The notes under the pieces: model-generated
Told to the model about the DNA's origin: nothing
Database searches by the model: none
What the model saw: only the letters and a program-made list of their open reading frames with translations
Program-made: the position numbers and the translations under genes
Shown here: in pieces, positions 27,549-37,271 of the stretch
How positions within the stretch are numbered: position 1 is the first letter of the stretch
How the letters are laid out: every line of letters starts with the position of its first letter
NCBI RefSeq assembly: GCF_007753095.1
Contig: NZ_CP036348.1
Location: forward strand, 4,154,001-4,218,000
Source of the DNA: Rosistilla carotiformis
Lineage (GTDB): Bacteria; Planctomycetota; Planctomycetia; Pirellulales; Pirellulaceae
Length of the DNA stretch: 64,000 nt
Direction: 5' to 3'

Positions 27549-30500
27549 ATGCAACGCGACCACGAAGCACAGCAAGAAACCATCGACGGCCGGGCGGACG
27601 ATGAACCAGACGTATTGATGACGATCTCAAAGAACTGGGAAGGTTCGCTGACGTCGGATGCTGAACCTTGGCATACGCTCAAGGCAACGCTGGGTATCTC
27701 GGGTGAGCAAGTCGGTTCGCTCCAGCAGACGTTCGCGCTAAAACTGCGCAGTGTGTTGCCGACCGATGCTTCGGGAACGGTTTCCGATCCGTCCGCCATC
27801 GCCGACGCTGACTATCAGGTGAAATCGTTGTTGGGTGTCGGTGGGATGGGGGCGGTGTATGCAGCGCGACAGCAGTCGATGGATCGGTCCGTTGCGATCA
27901 AGGTACTCAAGGGCGATTCAGCTCGGTCGGAGAGTAGTCGTCTGGCGTTCGTTTCCGAAGCGATCATCACGGGCCGTTTGGATCATCCCAACATCGTGCC
28001 GATTTACGATGTGGGCAAGCAGACCGACGATGCGCTGTTCTATTCGATGAAGCAGGTCGAAGGCGTAGAGTGGAAAAAACGTTTTGCTGAAAACAGCGTC
28101 TCGGAGAATTTGGAGATTCTGTTGCGTGTGTGTGATGCAATCGCGTTTGCACACAACCGTGAGATCATTCATCGCGATTTGAAACCAGCAAACATCATGC
28201 TGGGTCCGTTCGGTGAAGTGCTGGTGATGGATTGGGGGTTGGCGATCCCGACCAAAGATCATCCGCGTCGTGCTTCATTCCCGCCGCTTGGTGCTGGTGG
28301 GACGCCATGTTACATGGCACCCGAAATGGTCACCAACATCGCATCTATTGATGTTCGCAGCGATGTGTATTTGCTCGGCGGGATTCTGTTTGAGATCGTC
28401 ACAGGCAAACCGCCCCATGTTCTCAATTCGCAGCCGGTAGGTCAACGCGAACGGTTGATGGCCTATTTCCGCGCGGCGGCAAACAACGTGATCGCCTCGA
28501 CCGAGGAGGAAGGCGAGTTACTGGATATCGCTCGCAAGGCCATCGCGACCGATCCGGCCGATCGCTACCAGACGGTGCCCGAGTTCCAGGCTGCGATTCG
28601 TGAGTACCTTTCCCATGAGGAGAGCATTGAATTGGCCGCGAACGCGGCAGAACGCTTGAACAGCGCTCAGCAATGCGGCGTTTACGAAGAGTTTAGTCGC
28701 GCACGCTTCGGGTTCGAGACCGCGTTGGAACAGTGGCCGAAAAATGAGCGTGCGGCAGTCGGACTGAAGCAGGCAAACTTTGCTTTTGCAAGTCACGCGT
28801 TTGAACGTGGTGACTTGGATTTGGCGGCGTCGTTGTTAGACGAAGGGGAGCCCGAGCACGCCTCGCTAGGATTGCAAATCGGAAGTGCGATCGTCGATCG
28901 AGACGCGAAACAAAAGCAGCTGCGTCGACTGCGATTCGCGACCCTCGCAGCCAGCCTTGCCGTGGCCATCGTCTCAAGTGTGGGTGCCCTGTGGATCAAC
29001 TCAGAACGGACTAAAGCAATGGTCGCTCGGCAAGAAGAAGCAGCTCAACGAAAGATTGCACAGTTCAACGAATTGAAAGCGAGTGCTGCGGAGGTTGAGG
29101 CTAAACACGAAGCTGACAACGCGGTGCAAAACATGAAGGTTGCCGAACGCAACGCTTACTACTCGGACATGCTGCTCCTGAGGCAAGCCTGGTCCGAAGG
29201 GAACACGGTTATGATGCGCAAACGGCTTGATCGTCATCGCGGCGCCGATGACGGCAGAGGATTCGAGTGGGGGTACTGGAACCGCCTCGCCAACTGCGAG
29301 ATTTTCGCCCTAAGTGGTCATAACAATCGCATCACAGGAGTCGCTTACAGCCCCGATGGCACGCGTATTGCCACTGCGAGTACAGATTGGTCCGTGCGAG
29401 TGTGGGATGCGACAACGGGAATACAGTTGCTTCAGTTTACTGCACATAAAGGAGGATCTAACAGAGTATCGTTTAGTCCGGACGGGACGCGGCTTGCGTC
29501 GTGTGGCGGTGATCAGACCGTGAAGATATGGAATGTAGAAACGGGTAAGCAGATCCTGCTTTTGACGGGGCACACAGGTCGTGTAAACAGCGTTTCGTAC
29601 AACGCCATCGGGACTCGCCTTGCGTCAGCGGGTGACGACAAGTTGGTGAAGGTTTGGGACGCAAAAACAGGACAGCTGATCCATTCACTAACTGGACACA
29701 CGGGACCCGTCCACGACACTTCTTTCGGGCTAGGCGACAAGCTTGCGTCGGTCAGCAGAGATAGAACGTTGAGGATTTGGGACGCGGAGACGGGGCTGGA
29801 GACTCAAACGAATCTTTCAAACACGTCAGATATTTATCGCGTAAAGTTCAGTCCCAACGGCACGATACTTGCGACCGCTGAAGAGGAATCCGTGAAAGTT
29901 CGCGATGCGGCGACGGGGCAGATAAAGGACACGCTGGACGGCCACCTCACCACTGTCCATAGCCTCGCATTCAGCCCTGACGGCACGAAGCTCTGCTCGG
30001 GGAGTTGGGACCGAGCAATCAAAATCTGGGACATGGCAACTGGAGATGAACTCCTCACACTTAGAGGGCACGGCGGCCCCGTCTTCGACGTTTCATTTGG
30101 TTCCGACGGAACGCGTTTGGCGTCGGCAAGTGGGGATCATACAGCGAAGGTTTGGGACGTGTGCTCCAGTCGAGAGTCCCTCATCCTAAGCAACAGTAAA
30201 AGGAAATCGGTTCGATCTGTTTGCTTTAGCCCTGACGAAAAGTTATTGGCATCTACCACATGGGGAAACGAGTTGATTGTCTGGGACGCGGTCGCGGGCC
30301 AGGAAAAAATCGCGATACGCAACGATGTTGGGCTTCTCAAGTGTTTGGCATTTAGTCCGGACGGAACCCGATTAGCGAGTGGTGGAAACGACAGCCTTGT
30401 GAGGATTTGGGACCCTTCCTCTCTACAAGAAAAACAAACGCTTAAGGGTCACGTCGGCAAAGTCACAAGCGTGTCGTTCAGTCCTGATGGGACGGTGTTA

Positions 30501-31229
30501 GTCTCAACAAGCGAAGACCGAACAGTCAAAGTGTGGGATGCAGTAACCGGCGAGAATACCCGCACACTCGAACGACACAGCGATATAGTTCAACACGCTG
30601 CGTTTCGCCCAGATGGTTTGAAGCTAGCAACCGCCAGTACGGATAAAACCGTGAAGTTGTGGGACACCACTACATGGCAAGAGACTGGCACGCTCAATGG
30701 ACACGACATCGAAGTCACTTTCGCAGTGTATTCGCCCGACGGAGGTCGCCTCATCACAGCAGATGGTCGCGGATTGGTAAAAGTCTGGGATGAGGCTAGC
30801 GGCCAGTTGATTCAGTCGTTGGCCAGCCATACCGATAGGATCAGCGCATTAAGTTTCTGTTCAGACGGTAGCCGCATTGCGTCGGTGAGTCGCGATGGAT
30901 CGGTAAAAGTTTGGGACGCGGAAACATGGCAGGAGACACTGTCGCTGAACGGATTTGATAAACAATTAAACGATGTGTCGTTCAATTCCGAAGGCACGCA
31001 ACTGATCACGGCGGATACATCCTGCAATTTAAGAGTGTGGGACGCACGACAGTGGACTCCAGAGTTGCGAATGCAGGCATATACCCGCAGCTACCTGACA
31101 GTGCACCGCGACCGAGCTAAGTCGCTGGAAGAACTTCGCGCGTCGATTCGCGACGATAAAACGATCAACGATACCGTCCGCCAGCAAGCAAGTGATTGGG
31201 CGGAACTGTTTTGGAAGAACCGGAATTGA
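27549..31229 (+). CDS. Membrane Ser/Thr protein kinase with WD40 sensor domain
   Basis: Protein of 1,226 residues. The Hanks-type kinase domain spans about 88-355: glycine loop GVGGMGAVY (96-104), Lys118 in VAIK, catalytic HRDLKPAN (208-215), DWG instead of DFG (228-230, Asp kept) and APE at 257-259. A helical linker with TPR-like character precedes one transmembrane helix at about 461-483 (RFATLAASLAVAIVSSVGALW), then a coiled coil (about 486-540) and a WD40 region of roughly 14 repeats (about 585-1180) with repeated SFSPDGTRLAS and VKVWDA motifs. The kinase is cytoplasmic and the propeller(s) should be on the other side of the membrane. Planctomycetes encode many such kinases, presumably signal receptors; ligand unknown. 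Gene is monocistronic; GAGAG lies just upstream of the ATG. Confidence 0.94.
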   Translation: MQRDHEAQQETIDGRADDEPDVLMTISKNWEGSLTSDAEPWHTLKATLGISGEQVGSLQQTFALKLRSVLPTDASGTVSDPSAIADADYQVKSLLGVGGMGAVYAARQQSMDRSVAIKVLKGDSARSESSRLAFVSEAIITGRLDHPNIVPIYDVGKQTDDALFYSMKQVEGVEWKKRFAENSVSENLEILLRVCDAIAFAHNREIIHRDLKPANIMLGPFGEVLVMDWGLAIPTKDHPRRASFPPLGAGGTPCYMAPEMVTNIASIDVRSDVYLLGGILFEIVTGKPPHVLNSQPVGQRERLMAYFRAAANNVIASTEEEGELLDIARKAIATDPADRYQTVPEFQAAIREYLSHEESIELAANAAERLNSAQQCGVYEEFSRARFGFETALEQWPKNERAAVGLKQANFAFASHAFERGDLDLAASLLDEGEPEHASLGLQIGSAIVDRDAKQKQLRRLRFATLAASLAVAIVSSVGALWINSERTKAMVARQEEAAQRKIAQFNELKASAAEVEAKHEADNAVQNMKVAERNAYYSDMLLLRQAWSEGNTVMMRKRLDRHRGADDGRGFEWGYWNRLANCEIFALSGHNNRITGVAYSPDGTRIATASTDWSVRVWDATTGIQLLQFTAHKGGSNRVSFSPDGTRLASCGGDQTVKIWNVETGKQILLLTGHTGRVNSVSYNAIGTRLASAGDDKLVKVWDAKTGQLIHSLTGHTGPVHDTSFGLGDKLASVSRDRTLRIWDAETGLETQTNLSNTSDIYRVKFSPNGTILATAEEESVKVRDAATGQIKDTLDGHLTTVHSLAFSPDGTKLCSGSWDRAIKIWDMATGDELLTLRGHGGPVFDVSFGSDGTRLASASGDHTAKVWDVCSSRESLILSNSKRKSVRSVCFSPDEKLLASTTWGNELIVWDAVAGQEKIAIRNDVGLLKCLAFSPDGTRLASGGNDSLVRIWDPSSLQEKQTLKGHVGKVTSVSFSPDGTVLVSTSEDRTVKVWDAVTGENTRTLERHSDIVQHAAFRPDGLKLATASTDKTVKLWDTTTWQETGTLNGHDIEVTFAVYSPDGGRLITADGRGLVKVWDEASGQLIQSLASHTDRISALSFCSDGSRIASVSRDGSVKVWDAETWQETLSLNGFDKQLNDVSFNSEGTQLITADTSCNLRVWDARQWTPELRMQAYTRSYLTVHRDRAKSLEELRASIRDDKTINDTVRQQASDWAELFWKNRN

Positions 31230-31414
31230 TGAAGCAGTTCTGTGGTGAAAGCATCTGTGATGATGCACGATGGTGATACTGGACCATAGAATTGCTATCC
31301 TCTGTTGCTGGAATGCTCCCCAGATTACAAACCGCTGTTCAGGCTCTCACATCGCAAAGTGGGTGCCGTCATCGGATGGCACCCACGGGGACCGCCTCGC
31401 AAACGCTGTCACGG

Positions 31415-32767
31415 CTACGCCAGGATCTCCTTGACGATACGGCCATGCACGTCGGTCAATCGAAAATCGCGGCCGGCGTGGCGGTAGGTCAAGCGTTTGT
31501 GATCGATCCCCATTTGATGCAGGATTGTGGCGTGCAAGTCGTGGACGTCGATCTTGTCGCGGACGATGCTGCGTCCCAGTTCGTCGGTCTCGCCGAGCAC
31601 AAAGCCTGCTTTGACGCCACCGCCGGCCAACCAGATCGAAAAGCAATCGCCGTGGTGCCCGCGGCCGAACTTGCCTTCTTTGGTCGGGGTGCGGCCGAAC
31701 TCGGTAGCCCAAACGATTAACGTCTCATCCAACATTCCACGCTGCTTGAGATCTTGGATCAACGCGGCCAGCGGTTGATCCGCGGCCTTGGCCAACGGTT
31801 GGTGCTCTTTCATGTCGCCGTGCGAATCCCAGTTCGGCCGCGATCCGCTGTCGACCAATTCGATAAACCGCACGCCTCGCTCGGCCAATCGACGCGCGAT
31901 AATGCACTGCCAAGCGAAGCTCTTCGTTTCCCCTGGCTTCAGCCCATACATCGACAGCGCCCGTTCATCCTCGTTGCTCAAATCAAACGCTTCAGGTCCC
32001 GCGGTTTGCATTTGAAACGCGGTCTCATAGCTCTTGATCCGAGCGGCCAATTGGGAATCGTCGCGGCGGCTTTGTAAGTGCTTTTGGTTCAGCGAATCGA
32101 CAAGCGACAGTTCCATCTGCTGGATCTTTTGCCGAGTCGTTCGCGGCGCCAGATTCGCGATCGGTTCGGTCCCAGGAATGACTCGCGTTCCTTGATGATA
32201 AGCGGGTAAAAAATCGCTGGCGTAAACCTGCGTGCCGCCATAAGGAAGATGGGGCGCAATCACGATGAAGGAAGGCAGGTTCTGGTTGACCGTCCCTAGG
32301 CCGTAGCTGAGCCACGATCCCATGCTCGGCCGGGCGAACGTTGGCGAACCGGTATGCATCCCGACAGCCGCTTCGGTATGGTCGAAGTGAGCCGACTTCA
32401 TCGACCGGATCAGACAGATCTCTTCCATCGAATCGCGGAGGTGAGGGAACAGATCGCTGACGACCGTCCCCGTCTTCTTGGCTGGCCGAGTGGGGAAGAC
32501 GCATCCCATCAACTTGTCCTTGCCGCTGCCATCGCGTCCCTTTTTCGACGACTTGGGATCGAAGCTGTCGATGTGGGAAACACCGCCGGTGGCAAAGACC
32601 ATGATCACCCGCTTTGCTTTGGCAGGAAAATGAGGCGACTTGGGTGTCAGCGGTCCCATGGCGGGAGCCTCCGCCGCCGCCAGGTCCGACAGAACGGCAG
32701 GGAACAGGATCGAGCTGCCGATCAGCGAACGAAGGCATTGCCGACGCGTCGGTTCGATAAAATTCAT
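31415..32767 (-). CDS. DUF1501 family protein (sulfatase-like fold), paired with PSCyt1 protein
   Basis: Protein of 450 residues from ATG 32767. The N-terminus TRRQCLRSLIGSSILFPAVL resembles a Tat/Sec signal, followed by the DUF1501 core: KRVIMVFATGGVSHIDSFDPK (71-91), MKSAHFDHTEAAVGMHTGSP, WATEFGRTPTKEG and the C-terminal [21 protein letters not shown] with [15 protein letters not shown]1501 has an alkaline-phosphatase/sulfatase-like fold. It lies 26 bp after the PSCyt1/DUF1549/DUF1553 gene on the same strand; this pair is one of the commonest planctomycete operons and is thought to serve periplasmic degradation of complex carbon compounds, but no reaction is proven. Two decayed copies of its last 40 codons lie at 18973 and 22420. 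Confidence 0.93.
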   Translation of the reverse strand: MNFIEPTRRQCLRSLIGSSILFPAVLSDLAAAEAPAMGPLTPKSPHFPAKAKRVIMVFATGGVSHIDSFDPKSSKKGRDGSGKDKLMGCVFPTRPAKKTGTVVSDLFPHLRDSMEEICLIRSMKSAHFDHTEAAVGMHTGSPTFARPSMGSWLSYGLGTVNQNLPSFIVIAPHLPYGGTQVYASDFLPAYHQGTRVIPGTEPIANLAPRTTRQKIQQMELSLVDSLNQKHLQSRRDDSQLAARIKSYETAFQMQTAGPEAFDLSNEDERALSMYGLKPGETKSFAWQCIIARRLAERGVRFIELVDSGSRPNWDSHGDMKEHQPLAKAADQPLAALIQDLKQRGMLDETLIVWATEFGRTPTKEGKFGRGHHGDCFSIWLAGGGVKAGFVLGETDELGRSIVRDKIDVHDLHATILHQMGIDHKRLTYRHAGRDFRLTDVHGRIVKEILA

Positions 32768-32793
32768 CACATCCAACCTTTGACTACCATGGC

Positions 32794-35520
32794 TCAATCG
32801 ACATACAAAAATTCGTTCGTGCGGAACAGCGATCGGACAAGCGCGGTCCAAGCTTCTTGTTCACGCTTCGCAGCATCATCAACAGAATCTCGCAATTGAT
32901 CGTCCAGCGAACGCAACCACTCCATCACGCCATCGCGTTCGGACTGCGATGGCGGACGCCCAAAAGCTAGTTCAAAGGCATAGGGCAACCGTTCGCTGGC
33001 GTCCTTCTTTTCCGCAATCAACCGCGCTGCAAACTTCTCCGCTCGCTCATGCACAAACGGGTCGTTGATCAGATACAGCGACTGGACCGTCGTCACGCTG
33101 CTATCGCGCGCGGCGGTGCTGGCGTTCTGATCAGGGCCGTCAAATGTGGTGAAGAAGGGACGCGCGTTCAGCCGCGCCATCATCAGATAGACGCTCCGCT
33201 TTTTCGAATCGTAGCTGTCGCGGAACGGATGGTGTTGCGTGTACTTCCACTTCTCCGCCGGAGGAAACGGATGGGGGTCGCGCAGCATCTGCAAGTCCAA
33301 CTCGCCGCTTAACAACAGCATCGTGTCGCGCAGCGTCTCCGCTTCCATCCGCTGTCGGGGAAATCGCCAATGGAGTTCGTTGTTCGGATCGACCGCCAGA
33401 GCTTTCGTGTTGCCATCGGCTTGCGAACTCAATTGATAGGTGCGGCTGAGCATGATCCGGCGGTGAAGCGATTTGATCGACCAACCCTCTTCGATGAACC
33501 GAGACGCCAACCAGTCGAGCAACTGCGGATGGCTGGGCGCCACGCCGCGGATCCCGAAGTCGCTGGGCGTCTTCACAAGTCCGCTGCCGAAATGATATTG
33601 CCAGATCCGGTTCGCCATCACTCTTGCGGTCAGCGGATTGTCGGCGGCAGTCATCCACTGCGCCAACTGCAACCGACCGCTCGACTGCGTCGCCTGTTCG
33701 GGAAGCATCTGCCCACCGAGGACCTCTAAGAACTTGCGAGGCACGATATCGCCGGGTTGATCGGGTTCGCCACGCTGCTGCAAATGGACGTCATTTGCGT
33801 TTCCATCAGCCATCGCATACGCCAACTCTTTTCCCGGTTTGCCGCCGTCGACGAGAGCGACAAAGTCGCGTGGCTTCTGATCGAGTTCGATCCCCGGAAA
33901 CGGATACCGCGTGCTTGCGAAGATGCCATACAAACCGTAATAGTCGTCCTGCGAGATCGGATCGAACTTGTGGTCGTGGCAGCGAGCGCAGGCGACGGTC
34001 ATCCCGAGCACCGTGCGGCCCAGGTTGTCGATCGTATCCTCGATCGTCAAATGCTGCGGGTAGTTTTTGATGACCGATCCAAATCGGCGCGAACTCGCCA
34101 GGTAGCCGGTGGCAATCGTCTGCTCGTTCTTCTGCACATCGCTTTCGGCGGGCATCAGATCCCCGGCGATCTGTTCTTGTAGAAAGCGATCGTACGGTTT
34201 GTCGGCGTTAAACGAATCGATGATGTAGTTGCGGTACAGGTAGGCTTCGGGGATGGGGAAGTCGGAGTTGTCGCCAGCGGTGTCGGCGTACCGAACCAGA
34301 TCCATCCAATGCCGCCCCCATCGTTCACCATAACGAGGCGATCGGAGCAACCGTTCGACAACCTTGGCAAAAGCGTCCGCCGAATCATCCGCCACGAAGG
34401 CTTCGATCTCTTGCGGCGAAGGGGGCAAACCGGTCAGATCGAATGTCGCCCGGCGGATCAGCGTCCGCTTGTCGGCATCGCCAGTTGGAACCAGGCCGCG
34501 GCTGTCGAGCTTCTCCGCAATGAACCGATCGATCTCGGTTACCGCCCAATCGGACGACGGCGTTGGAACCGTCGGATCGGACAACGGTCGAAGCGACCAG
34601 AACTGCCTCGCCTTTTCGACATCGATCTTTTTGCGAACGAATCGCGTCGCGGTCGTTCGCGGGTCGGGAGCGCCCATCGCGACCCAGCGTTCCAAATCGG
34701 CGACGTCCGCGGACGATAGTTTTTCATCTGGCGGCATCTCCATCCCATCGGCGTACCGTACCGCTTGGATCAGGAGGCTGTGATTGACGTCGCCGGGAAC
34801 CACCGCCGGTCCATTGGTTCCCCCGCGTCGCAGCGTCGGCCGCGAATCGACTAACAAACCGCCCTGCAGATCATCGCTCTCGCTGCTATGGCATTCGTAA
34901 CAATGCTTTACTAACAGCGGTCGGATCCGGGTCTCGAAGAACGTCAGTTGATCGTCCGTAATCGGAGCCTCGTGCGAACCGTCGTGTTTGCCGCGCCAAA
35001 GTTCGACGCCTGAGAAGTTCGCTGCGCCACCGCGGCTTGTCAGTTCGATCGTCCCTTGGGTGACGTCGACGTACCACGGCCCAAGACGTTCCCAATGCCC
35101 GGCGGCACCGCTGGAAAACTGAGAGACCACGGTTTTACCATCGACGCGAATTTCAAACGTTTCACTTCGGTTGTCCTCCCAAACGTATAGAAAGACCGTA
35201 AACGTTTCGTTGGGCAGGTTCTTCAGCAGCACGCGATTCCCGTTCCACCGACTGCTGCGAATCATCAGCGCCCGCTGCGGATCGGTCGCAGGGACAAGTG
35301 CGACACCTTGTTGTTCAAAGGCCTTGTCCTTGCACTCGTAATTCCCCGACTCCTTCCCTTCCCAACGATTCCCATCGATCAGTACGGCGGGGCCATTGAG
35401 ATTCAGCCCACGAAAGAAGCTTGCCGTTTCATCGGCCGAAGCTGCTGAAGCAAACGTAACTATTGCGAGTATCAACCCACCACGCATAACAACCGTAGAT
35501 AGCACTCGCAAACACTCCAT
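32794..35520 (-). CDS. PSCyt1 / DUF1549 / DUF1553 c-type cytochrome protein
   Basis: Protein of 908 residues. A signal peptide (GGLILAIVTFASAASAD, about 14-30) is followed by a beta-sandwich carbohydrate-binding-like region (about 35-175: VFLYVWEDNRSETFEIRVDGK), the planctomycete cytochrome PSCyt1 with heme motif CYECH at 207-211 and distal DGMEMPPDEKLS, DUF1549 (about 325-530: FIAEKLDSRGLVPTGDADKR, ERWGRHWMDLVRYADT) and DUF1553 (about 610-880: MANRIWQYHFGSGLV, SRTYQLSS). First gene of a two-gene operon with DUF1501 (26-bp gap). Known only as a planctomycete-expanded periplasmic family, proposed to take part in oxidative or hydrolytic breakdown of algal polymers. An alternative start at 35487 begins nearer to the signal peptide. 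Confidence 0.94.
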   Translation of the reverse strand: MECLRVLSTVVMRGGLILAIVTFASAASADETASFFRGLNLNGPAVLIDGNRWEGKESGNYECKDKAFEQQGVALVPATDPQRALMIRSSRWNGNRVLLKNLPNETFTVFLYVWEDNRSETFEIRVDGKTVVSQFSSGAAGHWERLGPWYVDVTQGTIELTSRGGAANFSGVELWRGKHDGSHEAPITDDQLTFFETRIRPLLVKHCYECHSSESDDLQGGLLVDSRPTLRRGGTNGPAVVPGDVNHSLLIQAVRYADGMEMPPDEKLSSADVADLERWVAMGAPDPRTTATRFVRKKIDVEKARQFWSLRPLSDPTVPTPSSDWAVTEIDRFIAEKLDSRGLVPTGDADKRTLIRRATFDLTGLPPSPQEIEAFVADDSADAFAKVVERLLRSPRYGERWGRHWMDLVRYADTAGDNSDFPIPEAYLYRNYIIDSFNADKPYDRFLQEQIAGDLMPAESDVQKNEQTIATGYLASSRRFGSVIKNYPQHLTIEDTIDNLGRTVLGMTVACARCHDHKFDPISQDDYYGLYGIFASTRYPFPGIELDQKPRDFVALVDGGKPGKELAYAMADGNANDVHLQQRGEPDQPGDIVPRKFLEVLGGQMLPEQATQSSGRLQLAQWMTAADNPLTARVMANRIWQYHFGSGLVKTPSDFGIRGVAPSHPQLLDWLASRFIEEGWSIKSLHRRIMLSRTYQLSSQADGNTKALAVDPNNELHWRFPRQRMEAETLRDTMLLLSGELDLQMLRDPHPFPPAEKWKYTQHHPFRDSYDSKKRSVYLMMARLNARPFFTTFDGPDQNASTAARDSSVTTVQSLYLINDPFVHERAEKFAARLIAEKKDASERLPYAFELAFGRPPSQSERDGVMEWLRSLDDQLRDSVDDAAKREQEAWTALVRSLFRTNEFLYVD

Positions 35521-35983
35521 GGATCGATGGCCGAGGGAATTCGCAATTCAAAAGTTGCCGCCGCAGGATGCGGAGGTATTCCGTATCCACGCCTTGGCCG
35601 GTGGCTGGAATGAAAACCACATCGAAGAACAAGCCTTCTCTCGATCGCTACTCCAGCTTCCGACCGACAGCGAGACCGATTATACGGAGTGCGAAATCGC
35701 AAGTCACGCGTAATACGACCTGGTGCTTTCGTTTCGAGCAGCCATGTTGCCGCGGAGCCGATCGGTAGCCCCGTCGATTGAAAATTCGTTGACCGCGGCG
35801 GGTAAACGTGCAACACCCTGCAGAACCGAGCCAGAATCCTCGGAATATGCCAAATAGTTGTGTTGTAGCGAACGCCCGGCAGGGGGCCTTTCCAAGTCGG
35901 ACGATTTTGGTTGCCATGCTCTCTTTTACTAGGTACCGTTCGGCGTCGTTCTCTTGTTCCAAGGTTCCCGCCAGCGATCCAAC
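35521..35983. other. Divergent intergenic region
   Basis: 463 bp between the leftward cytochrome operon and the rightward acyltransferase gene. It should contain both promoters; no convincing -35/-10 or operator was identified and no gene can be supported. Confidence 0.4.
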
Positions 35984-37222
35984 ATGGCCTCCCTCGCAAC
36001 CACAACCGCCCCTGCTCGCGCCGCAGGTCTGGACCGCGTCTGGCGAGTTGGCAAGCATGTGGCGGAGCTGGATGGTTTGCGGGGCTTTGCAATTTTGATC
36101 GTGACGCTGTATCGATTCTCCAAAGAGATACCGACGGATTCATCGGTCGGGCATCTGATGCACCTGGGGGCGAGTTTCGGCAGCCGAGGCGTGGAGCTCT
36201 TTTTTGTCCTCTCTGGATTCTTGATCACGGGGATCCTGATCGACGGCAAGGACCAGCCCCACTACTTCCGAAACTTCATTGCACGACGCAGCCTGCGGAT
36301 CTTCCCGCTCTACTTCGCAACCTTGATCGCGTTGGTCGTCGCCGCCCATTTCGTTCCCGCGATGCGAACGATGTTTCACGATGCGATCGACAATCAATTC
36401 TACCTTTGGACCTATCTGGTCAACGTGAAGATGAGCTTCGCCGATCAGTGGTGTTTTGGATACCTGGACCATTTTTGGTCGCTGGCGGTCGAAGAACATT
36501 TTTACCTAGTCTGGCCGTTTGTCCTGTACCTGATCTCCAACAAAGTCGCCCTTCGCACGGCGGTCGGTTTGGCGATCGTCAGTGCCACTTCGCGGATCGC
36601 GTTTGTCCTACTGAGCGACAACGGAGTCGCACCCGATGTCCTGACGTTGTTCCGCTGCGATGCGTTGTTGATCGGAGCGGCGATCGCGTTGATCGCTCGC
36701 CAGCCCCGAGGACTCGAACCGCTCCGGCGCTGGCTGCCGGTGACGACTATAATTGGCGGGCTGTTCGTGCTTGCTTGCGGAATCACGGAGAAGCGGTTCT
36801 TCACGATACCGCTGACGATCTGGCCGATCGTTTGGGGTGGGATCCTGATTGGGTTGCTCACAGCCAATCGATCCGCGCCACTGGCTCGCTTCTTCAACCT
36901 CAAATTTTTGCGGACGCTTGGCAAATACAGCTACGCCATGTACGTCTTCCAAAATCCATTGATCCCACTCACCTCCGCTGTCGTTTCGGTCGCCGCGTTT
37001 GAAACGCTGGTCGGTGGGGCGCTGCTTGCAAACGTGCTCTACATCGCAGTGATGTTCGTCCTGACCTATGCGGCGGCGGTGCTCAGTTGGAACGTGTTGG
37101 AACGCCACTGTCTACAACTGAAACGCTGGTTTCCCACCGGGGCATCCAGCGACGTGCCCGTTGTCAAAAACAACCAGTCCACCACGGGCACGTTCGTCCC
37201 GACGAACGCTCCGGCGAACTGA
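35984..37222 (+). CDS. Acyltransferase 3 family membrane protein
   Basis: Protein of 412 residues from ATG 35984 (a TTG at 35954 would add ten residues). It has the acyltransferase-3 (OafA/NodX) pattern: ELDGLRGFAILIVTLYRF at the start of the first helix, RGVELFFVLSGFLITGIL in helix two, RRSLRIFPLYFATLI in helix three and DHFWSLAVEEHFYLVWPFVL in helix four, with about ten membrane helices in all. Members transfer acetyl or other acyl groups to sugars of cell-surface polysaccharides or glycolipids in the inner membrane. The usual catalytic His of the first helix is replaced by the LYR sequence (family consensus often xYH), so activity deserves a check. No sugar-synthesis genes are adjacent; the substrate is unknown. 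Confidence 0.9.
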   Translation: MASLATTTAPARAAGLDRVWRVGKHVAELDGLRGFAILIVTLYRFSKEIPTDSSVGHLMHLGASFGSRGVELFFVLSGFLITGILIDGKDQPHYFRNFIARRSLRIFPLYFATLIALVVAAHFVPAMRTMFHDAIDNQFYLWTYLVNVKMSFADQWCFGYLDHFWSLAVEEHFYLVWPFVLYLISNKVALRTAVGLAIVSATSRIAFVLLSDNGVAPDVLTLFRCDALLIGAAIALIARQPRGLEPLRRWLPVTTIIGGLFVLACGITEKRFFTIPLTIWPIVWGGILIGLLTANRSAPLARFFNLKFLRTLGKYSYAMYVFQNPLIPLTSAVVSVAAFETLVGGALLANVLYIAVMFVLTYAAAVLSWNVLERHCLQLKRWFPTGASSDVPVVKNNQSTTGTFVPTNAPAN

Positions 37223-37271
37223 GCCTCGACGAAATGCGACGGCTACCAATTGATTTGGTGCATCGAACGGA

